Assembly (NCBI GenBank): GCA_027922465.2
Contig: BQMF02000026.1
Location: forward strand, 1,603,644-1,667,643
Source: Turritopsis dohrnii
Lineage: Eukaryota; Cnidaria; Hydrozoa; Anthoathecata; Oceaniidae
DNA: 64,000 nucleotides
Direction: 5' to 3'
Part shown: in pieces, positions 56,818 through 64,000 of the stretch
Layout: every line of letters starts with the position of its first letter
Numbering within the stretch: the stretch's first letter is position 1
Program-made: the position numbers and the translations under genes
Notes under the pieces: generated by a model
What the model was told of the DNA's origin: nothing
Seen by the model: the letters and a program-made list of their open reading frames with translations, nothing else
The model's database searches: none

Positions 56818-57120
56818 CTTTTCTTGTAGTTTTTTATGTAAATGAACTATTCAAGGTTCATAAATTGCTTTTATTCTCTCTTCATTTGCAGGATCTTTCA
56901 AGATGTTTACATTGATTACTTCATGGACCAATTTGATTTGATTTTGGAAATCAGCCACAGCGTATTCCAGATTTCGTATACTGGCTTGAGTGGAAATGTA
57001 TGAATTGAAATCACAGTACTCCAAGTTTCCATTTTTTAATGCTAGAGCTCCTGCAATCTTTACGTCAAGAATATGGCAGTGATCTTCAAGCATGTTGAAG
57101 AACTTTAAGTATGTGCCCAA
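56818..57120 (-). pseudogene. Exon 3: transposase-derived region with in-frame stop
   Basis: Reads FFNMLEDHCHILDVKIAGAL, LEYCDFNSYISTQASIRNLE, VADFQNQIKLVHEVINV and ERIKAIYEP, then TGA, then IVHLHKKLQEK to the donor GTATAA. It joins exon 4 in phase 0 (LQEIDELQKANK). The continuous alignment of a coiled-coil-like stretch across the TGA indicates a recent nonsense change. The 5' border is uncertain. Confidence 0.6.
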
Positions 57121-57372
57121 TGAAATATGAAATTTGTGATAAGGAAAGTGAAATTCAAAGAAGAAAAAATTTGGACAAATTTTTGCGAATGCTGCAAATT
57201 TGAAAAAATTTTGCGAGACTAATTCTTGCGAACACCTGTTTTTGAAACAATTTTGGGAGGTAAATTTTTATGAATGTTTGTTTTTGAAAGATGATTAATT
57301 TTTTCGGAATTGGGGCCAAATTCGCAAAAGTAAGTATCACAAAAATTTATATCACAAGATTTTATCCCACAT
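57121..57372. repeat. AT-rich MITE-like insertion candidate between exons 2 and 3
   Basis: Built of repeated words such as TTTTTGCGAATG, AAATTTTTATGAATG and TTGCGAA, unlike flanking exonic sequence, at the place where central exons are missing. No clear ends. Confidence 0.35.
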
Positions 57373-57444
57373 TAACTAATGTGAATATTAAGGTATTCAT
57401 ATTGCTTGTATATATGGTACATTTTTAATTTTATTAGCACGTAC

Positions 57445-57737
57445 CTTCCCATTTTTGTAAGTTTATCCCATGGAATTCCCAAGTTTACTTTCATTGAAAC
57501 AAGAGCTTCTGCTGAAATTGAGGGTGAAGAGGCATCTGCCAGTTGTAGAATTTCATCTTTCTCTTTTTCTTTGAAACTTTTCACTAATTTAGAAGTTTGT
57601 GCTATCATTGATGTGGAAGAGCCACCAGTGGCCATCTCAAGCTGTTGTTTCATGAAGTTATTTCTTATTTGAAGAGTTTCTCTGCAGACTTCGGTTTTAC
57701 TTTTTATTGCTTTTGGCATTGATGTTTGTACCAAAGG
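57445..57737 (-). CDS. Exon 2: linker region
   Basis: Joins exon 1 in phase (GGSR then PLVQTSMPKAIKSKT). Contains TLQIRNNFMKQQ, a Ser/Thr-rich part and SISAEALVSMKVNLGIPWDK, ending LTKMGR at the GTACGT donor. No motif of known function. Confidence 0.65.
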
Positions 57738-57820
57738 CTATAATTGTAAATCGAAATATTGCCTTTATGAGAACTGATAATATTTATACATTTTTATGAA
57801 TAATATATATATATACTTAC

Positions 57821-58747
57821 ACGAGAACCGCCAGTCATGAATTCAATACTATTATTAGGTAAAGTTGATTGAGCCATCTTTGTTTTAATAACATGAAGAG
57901 CAGCATCTTCAAATTCCTTAGGTATTTGACTGTCTTGACTCAAATTAAATACCTCACGCAGTGATGTAGATGATACTGGCGTGTTCAGAAGTGGCCCATT
58001 GCAGGTTTTTTCATGCTCGATCTTTTGGTCAAATTCTTGTATTTTGAAAATAACCCCGCAATGTAATTGGTACTCTAACTGGAGGCATGAAATCATATCT
58101 GCAATAGCTTTTGATGGTAAGACAGATTGGGGAGCAATCAGTTCTTTACAAACTGGACATTGACAATTTTTGATTTCCACCCCTTCCACTTTTATCAGCA
58201 AGCAATTAAAACATATTGAGTGGTGACAATTTGTAAGAAGGACAGGTTGGTGCATCAAATCCATGCAAACTGGACATATACACAGCTTCAGGTGATTGTT
58301 ACTTAAAGCAACATGTTTAAGATAACATCCATTTGGGATGTTATCAGATGGAATTGATGCACTTAAATTGGAAGACACTTCTTTTGTCCAATACATGTTT
58401 TGTGCTGAATACCTCCCAGGGGAAGTTTTCTTTTTAGGTCGCCCGCCTTTTTTAAATTTTGAGGCAGAATGACACACAACACATTTTAGATGATGTTCAC
58501 TCCAAGTTATTTCTTGATGCTTAGGTGTTATTTGCTTTTTAATAATATTTTGTAACTTGCAGTAACATTTCAGGCATATTTTTGAGGGGTGAATGTGTGG
58601 CTGATCTCTACTGACATCAAGCAAAAAGTATGTTTTTAATGACTCTGAGAGTTTATTTACATCAAAGGCATTGTATGTCTCTTTAGGCAGCATTTGTTGA
58701 CATGTTCTACATAGCTTCAGTAAGTTGGTTGCATGTTCGTCAGCCAT
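57821..58747 (-). CDS. Exon 1: RAG1 N-terminal-like protein with RING finger
   Basis: 309 residues from ATG 58747, intact. In order: C13-x2-C16 (LCRTCQ), HIHPSKICLKCYCKLQ (Cys 58, 61), HHLKCVVCHS (Cys 89, 92) followed by basic KFKKGGRPKKK (about 97-107), RING CPVCMDL ... NCHHSICFNC ... CPVC (Cys158/161, 174, His176, Cys179/182, 197/200), and a finger-like LHCG ... IEHEKTC (230-249). This is the order seen in vertebrate RAG1 upstream of its recombinase core: two Cys pairs around an IHP-x-x-C block, WH-x-C-x2-C with basic tail, RING, then ZFA. RAG1-like N-termini are also known from the N-RAG-TP transposon of molluscs. Likely roles: zinc-dependent dimerisation and ubiquitin-ligase activity. The exon ends at CGT|GTAAGT. 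Confidence 0.8.
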
Positions 58748-59205
58748 ATTAAGTATAGAGGTGCAGTGGGGTGCAGATTTTTCTTAATAATTCTATTAAA
58801 AAAAATTACAGGAAATTAAGGAAGCCATAGAAAGCTAGCTGAGATAATGTTTTTTGAAAATATGTAACAGTTGTACCCAGAAAAACTTCAGGGAATTCGT
58901 TTCAGCCGGCAAAAGTTCTCGTCATAAACGATCTTCTTATCACCACTTCTTCTTCACTTTTGATGATGTTCCTTCGCACGCTTTCCACTTTTTATATTTT
59001 GTTAACCTTCCTTGGTCATATTTGCTTCGATTTAAAATACAAAGAAACAAATTACAGTAGAAAGTGGATGTTGTAGCTCTTATTTCTTACTGTATATAAG
59101 TGTGGCCACGAGCTAATTTTTCCGAGAATTTTGAAAAAATCTTCACATCTTTTCGAGCATGCGCAGACTGAATTTCCCGTATCTCGCTGTAACTGGATGG
59201 CCGTG
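58748..59205. other. Upstream region of the Chapaev-type gene
   Basis: About 460 bp between the start codon and the right terminus, presumably the promoter and 5' leader, with inverted terminal blocks at its outer end (59160-59205). No convincing TATA element could be singled out in the AT-rich background. Confidence 0.5.
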
Positions 59206-60514
59206 ATGCAGGAATTGGCCTGAAAAATGCTTATTTTCAGCCTATGCATTGACCCTAAATTTTGGACTTTCCCTGTGACTAGATGAAAATGGGTGTGGTG
59301 GGAATTCATCAGGGCATGTCAGTGGTCAATAGTATGGGTGCGTACTTTGAAGTTCAGGGGGTTCGATTTTCCCCATATTTTGCACATGCAGGAATTGGCC
59401 TGAAAAATGCTTATTTTCAGCCTATGCATTGACCCTAAATTTTGGACTTTCCCTGTGACTAGATGAAAATGGGTGTGGTGGGAATTCATCAGGGCATGTC
59501 AGTGGTCAATAGTATGGGTGTGTACTTTGAAGTTCAGGGGGTTCGATTTTCCCCATATTTTGCACATGCAGGAATTGGCCTGAAAAATGCTTATTTTCAG
59601 CCTATGCATTGACCCTAAATTTTGGACTTTCCCTGTGACTAGATGAAAATGGGTGTGGTGGGAATTCATCAGGGCATGTCAGTGGTCAATAGTATGGGTG
59701 TGTACTTTGAAGTTCAGGGAGTTCGATTTTCCCCATATTTTGCACATGCAGGAATTGGCCTGAAAAATGCTTATTTTCAGCCTATGCATTGACCCTAAAT
59801 TTTGGACTTTCCCTGTGACTAGATGAAAATGGGTGTGGTGGGAATTCATCAGGGCATGTCAGTGGTCAATAGTATGGGTGTGTACTTTGAAGTTCAGGGA
59901 GTTCGATTTTCCCCATATTTTGCACATGCAGGAATTGGCCTGAAAAATGCTTATTTTCAGCCTATGCATTGACCCTAAATTTTGGACTTTCCCTGTGACT
60001 AGATGAAAATGGGTGTGGTGGGAATTCATCAGGGCATGTCAGTGGTCAATAGTATGGGTGTGTACTTTGAAGTTCAGGGGGTTCGATTTTCCCCATATTT
60101 TGCACATGCAGGAATTGGCCTGAAAAATGCTTATTTTCAGCCTATGCATTGACCCTAAATTTTGGACTTTCCCTGTGACTAGATGAAAATGGGTGTGGTG
60201 GGAATTCATCAGGGCACGTCCGTGGTCAATAGTATGGGTGTGCACTTTGAAGTTCAGGGGGTTCGATTTTCCCAATATTTTGCACATGCAGGAATTGGCC
60301 TGAAAAATGCTTATTTTCAGCCTATGCATTGACCCTAAATTTTGGACTTTCCCTGTGACTAGATGAAAATGGGTGTGGTGGGAATTCATCAGGGCATGTC
60401 AGTGGTCAATAGTATGGGTGTGTACTTTGAAGTTCAGGGTGTTCGATTTTCCCCATATTTTGCAGATGCAGGAATTGGCCTGAAAAATGCTTATTTTCAG
60501 CCTATGTATTGACC
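59206..60514 (+). repeat. 180-bp satellite, block S4 (about 7 monomers)
   Basis: Continuation of S3 after the transposon, same phase (the ATGC duplication restores the monomer) and orientation. Ends at the polarity switch at ATTGACC (60508-60514). Confidence 0.97.
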
Positions 60515-63500
60515 ACTGACATGCCCTGATGAATTCCCACCGCACCCATTTTCATCTAGTCACAGGGAAAGTCCAAAATTTAGGGTCAATGCATAGGCTG
60601 AAAATAAGCATTTTTCAGGCCAATTCCTGCATGTGCAAAATATGGGGAAAATCGAACGCCCTGAACTTCAAAGTACACACCCATACTATTGACCACTGAC
60701 ATGCCCTGATGAATTCCCACCACACCCATTTTCATCTAGTCACAGGGAAAGTCCAAAATTTAGGGTCAATGCATAGGCTGAAAATAAGCATTTTTCAGGC
60801 CAATTCCTGCATGTGCAAAATATGGGGAAAATCGAACCCCCTGAACTTCAAAGTACACACCCATACTATTGACCACTGACCTGCCCTGATGAATTCCCAC
60901 CACACCAATTTTCATCTAGTCACAGGGAAAGTCCAAAATTTAGGGTCAATGCATAGGCTGAAAATAAGCATTTTTCAGGCCAATTCCTGCATGTGCAAAA
61001 TATGGGGAAAATCGAACCCCCTGAACTTCAAAGTACACACCCATACTATTGACCACTGACATGCCCTGATGAATTCCCACCACACCCATTTTCATCTAGT
61101 CACAGGGAAAGTCCAAAATTTAGGGTCAATGCATAGGCTGAAAATAAGCATTTTTCAGGCCAATTCCTGCATGTGCAAAATATGGGGAAAATCGAACCCC
61201 CTGAACTTCAAAGTACACACCCATACTATTGACCACTGACATGCCCTGATGAATTCCCACCACACCCATTTTCATCTAGTCACAGGGAAAGTCCAAAATT
61301 TAGGGTCAATGCATAGGCTGAAAATAAGCATTTTTCAGGCCAATTCCTGCATGTGCAAAATATGGGGAAAATCGAACCCCCTGAACTTCAAAGTACACAC
61401 CCATACTATTGACCACTGACATGCCCTGATGAATTCCCACCACACCCATTTTCATCTAGTCACAGGGAAAGTCCAAAATTTAGGGTCAATGCATAGGCTG
61501 AAAATAAGCATTTTTCAGGCCAATTCCTGCATGTGCAAAATATGGGGAAAATCGAACCCCCTGAACTTCAAAGTACACACCCATACTATTGACCACTGAC
61601 ATGCCCTGATGAATTCCCACCACACCCATTTTCATTTAGTCACAGGGAAAGTCCAAAATTTAGGGTCAATGCATAGGCTGAAAATAAGCATTTTTCAGGC
61701 CAATTCCTGCATGTGCAAAATATGGGGAAAATCGAACCCCCTGAACTTCAAAGTACACACCCATACTATTGACCACTGACATGCCCTGATGAATTCCCAC
61801 CACACCCATTTTCATCTAGTCACAGGGAAAGTCCAAAATTTAGGGTCAATGCATAGGCTGAAAATAAGCATTTTTCAGGCCAATTCCTGCATGTGCAAAA
61901 TATGGGGAAAATCGAACCCCCTGAACTTCAAAGTACACACCCATACTATTGACCACTGACGTGCCCTGATGAATTCCCACCACACCCATTTTCATCTAGT
62001 CACAGGGAAAGTCCAAAATTTAGGGTCAATGCATAGGCTGAAAATAAGCATTTTTCAGGCCAATTCCTGCATGTGCAAAATATGGGGAAAATCGAACCCC
62101 CTGAACTTCAAAGTACACACCCATACTATTGACCACTGACATGCCCTGATGAATTCCCACCACACCCATTTTCATCTAGTCACAAGGAAAGTCCAAAATT
62201 TAGGGTCAATGCATAGGCTGAAAATAAGCATTTTTCAGGCCAATTCCTGCATGTGCAAAATATGGGGAAAATCGAACCCCCTGAACTTCAAAGTACACAC
62301 CCATACTATTGACCACTGACATGCCCTGATGAATTCCCACCACACCCATTTTCATCTAGTCACAGGGAAAGTCCAAAATTTAGGGTCAATGCATAGGCTG
62401 AAAATAAGCATTTTTCAGGCCAATTCCTGCATGTGCAAAATATGGGGAAAATCGAACCCCCTGAACTTCAAAGTACACACCCATACTATTGACCACTGAC
62501 ATGCCCTGATGAATTCCCACCACACCCATTTTCATCTAGTCACAGGGAAAGTCCAAAATTTAGGGTCAATGCATAGGCTGAAAATAAGCATTTTTCAGGC
62601 CAATTCCTGCATGTGCAAAATATGGGGAAAATCGAACCCCCTGAACTTCAAAGTACACACCCATACTATTGACCACTGACATGCCCTGATGAATTCCCAC
62701 CACACCCATTTTCATCTAGTCACAGGGAAAGTCCAAAATTTAGGGTCAATGCATAGGCTGAAAATAAGCATTTTTCAGGCCAATTCCTGCATGTGCAAAA
62801 TATGGGGAAAATCGAACCCCCTGAACTTCAAAGTACACACCCATACTATTGACCACTGACATGCCCTGATGAATTCCCACCACACCCATTTTCATCTAGT
62901 CACAGGGAAAGTCCAAAATTTAGGGTCAATGCATAGGCTGAAAATAAGCATTTTTCAGGCCAATTCCTGCATGTGCAAAATATGGGGAAAATCGAACCCC
63001 CTGAACTTCAAAGTACACACCCATACTATTGACCACTGACATGCCCTGATGAATTCCCACCACACCCATTTTCATCTAGTCACAGGGAAAGTCCAAAATT
63101 TAGGGTCAATGCATAGGCTGAAAATAAGCATTTTTCAGGCCAATTCCTGCATGTGCAAAATATGGGGAAAATTGAACCCCCTGAACTTCAAAGTACACAC
63201 CCATACTATTGACCACTGACATGCCCTGATGAATTCCCACCACACCCATTTTCATCTAGTCACAGGGAAAGTCCAAAACTTAGGGTCAATGCATAGGCTG
63301 AAAATAAGCATTTTTCAGGCCAATTCCTGCATGTGCAAAATATGGGGAAAATCGAACCCCCTGAACTTCGAAGTACACACCCATACTATTGACCACTGAC
63401 GTGCCCTGATGAATTCCCACCACACCCATTTTCATCTAGTCACAGGGAAAGTCCAAAATTTAGGGTCAATGCATAGGCTGAAAATAAGCATTTTTCAGGC

Positions 63501-64000
63501 CAATTCCTGCATGTGCAAAATATGGGGAAAATCGAACCCCCTGAACTTCAAAGTACACACCCATACTATTGACCACTGACATGCCCTGATGAATTCCCAC
63601 CACACCCATTTTCATCTAGTCACAGGGAAAGTCCAAAATTTAGGGTCAATGCATAGGCTGAAAATAAGCATTTTTCAGGCCAATTCCTGCATGTGCAAAA
63701 TATGGGGAAAATCGAACCCCCTGAACTTCAAAGTACACACCCATACTATTGACCACTGACATGCCCTGATGAATTCCCACCACACCCATTTTCATCTAGT
63801 CACAGGGAAAGTCCAAAATTTAGGGTCAATGCATAGGCTGAAAATAAGCATTTTTCAGGCCAATTCCTGCATGTGCAAAATATGGGGAAAATCGAACCCC
63901 CTGAACTTCAAAGTACACACCCATACTATTGACCACTGACATGCCCTGATGAATTCCCACCACACCCATTTTCATCTAGTCACAGGGAAAGTCCAAAATT
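60508..64000 (-). repeat. 180-bp satellite, block S5, inverted (over 19 monomers, runs off window)
   Basis: The same monomer on the opposite strand, with very few differences between copies; all at 180-bp spacing from 60508 to the edge. Confidence 0.97.

Larger units (their letters stand above)
55784..58747 (-). pseudogene. Multi-exon transposon gene: RAG1 N-terminal-like region plus transposase C-terminal region
   Basis: Proposed exons (minus): 58747-57821, 57737-57445, about 57120-56818, 56725 to about 56574, 56445-56253, 56115-55784. Most junctions have GT/AG and agree in phase (GTAAGT and GTACGT donors). The gene begins with zinc modules and a RING and ends TPKLHMLEDH, YGEQGGESIHPEFNRLKSTY. 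Defects: an in-frame TGA at 56851-56853, after which the same frame continues IVHLHKKLQEK to a donor; and no exon between 57445 and 57120 large enough for a catalytic core, with phases that do not match there. I read it as an internally deleted transposase gene, though an adopted accessory gene cannot be excluded. Confidence 0.7.
55224..59205. mobile_element. Chapaev-type (N-RAG-TP-like) DNA transposon within the satellite
   Basis: A 3982-bp insertion whose borders are fixed by the satellite on both sides. Termini are inverted: CACGGCCAT at each end, then a second inverted block GGAAATTCAGTCTGCGCA (55241-55258; complement at 59160-59177). The satellite tetranucleotide ATGC is duplicated (55220-55223 and 59206-59209). 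A CAC terminus with a 4-bp duplication is the Chapaev pattern. It carries one minus-strand gene with a RAG1-N-terminus-like protein and a transposase-like C-terminal region. Superfamily assignment rests on ends, duplication size and the RAG1-like region, not on a recognised catalytic core. Confidence 0.85.

Noticed and set aside
55224..59205. A genuine RAG1 gene or a Transib/ProtoRAG element
   Set aside because: Only the N-terminal zinc region resembles RAG1. No RAG1 core motifs are seen, the target duplication is 4 bp rather than 5 bp, and the C-terminal exons are of a different transposase type.
60039..60389. 116-codon open frame in the satellite
   Set aside because: Two satellite monomers fused by one base change; repeated peptide from tandem DNA, no gene.

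Overview
This is a repeat-dominated, AT-rich eukaryotic (animal) window. Nearly everything recognisable is a transposable element, a relic of one, or satellite DNA. I see no rRNA, no intact tRNA, no CRISPR and no bacterial-type operon. Spliced transposase genes with GT/AG introns, APE-type LINEs with 2A-like N-termini, and PIF/Harbinger, P/THAP, DIRS, Helitron and RAG1-N-terminus-bearing elements together suggest an invertebrate metazoan. A cnidarian is my best guess, held with low confidence. The only hint of a host gene is a few small exons near 19.4-20.2 kb.

Layout. 1-2.4 kb: a decayed LINE on the minus strand (N-terminal 2A and PHD-like region, endonuclease, RT running off the left edge). 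2.46-11.68 kb: six head-to-tail copies of a non-autonomous repeat (family A). 11.68-18.84 kb: about seven units of a related repeat (family B), two of them associated with tRNA-like modules. 18.84-24.48 kb: mostly non-repetitive DNA with candidate host exons. 24.48-28.54 kb: two more family A copies, one split by a truncated LINE. 28.54-34.67 kb: a second LINE split by a complete PIF/Harbinger element (29368-32555, TAA target duplication); removing the insert restores the LINE frame exactly. 34.7-39.4 kb: a THAP-domain P-element-like transposase gene with introns, convergent with a C2H2 zinc-finger gene. 40.45-43.68 kb: a full-length LINE with an intact 1030-codon ORF, lying against a DDE transposase relic (43.66-44.46 kb, minus strand). 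44.55-47.39 kb: DIRS-like pieces (tyrosine recombinase and RT); the recombinase is split by an 835-bp Helitron (44958-45792) whose removal restores the frame. 47.4 kb to the end: a 180-bp satellite in several blocks. It contains a 1-kb inverted repeat pair, a polarity inversion at about 60.51 kb, and a 3982-bp DNA transposon (55224-59205).

The most notable element is that last transposon. Its minus-strand multi-exon gene starts with a protein closely resembling the zinc-binding N-terminal region of RAG1 (C-x2-C modules, RING finger, C2H2-like finger) and ends with a separate transposase-like C-terminal region. Because it sits inside a regular satellite, its ends can be read to the base: inverted termini beginning CACGGCCAT and a 4-bp ATGC target duplication, as expected for Chapaev-type (N-RAG-TP-like) elements. 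A central part of the protein appears to be missing and there is one in-frame stop.

The second notable system is the pair of repeat families A and B. Both have a left-end hairpin, a poly-T tract, a shared ACTGTCCAAACCTAG block, and a right end carrying the inverted copy of the left stem plus a second hairpin before CATCTTGTT. The stem sequence differs between families but changes in concert at both ends, as expected of functional rolling-circle (Helentron/HINE-like) termini.
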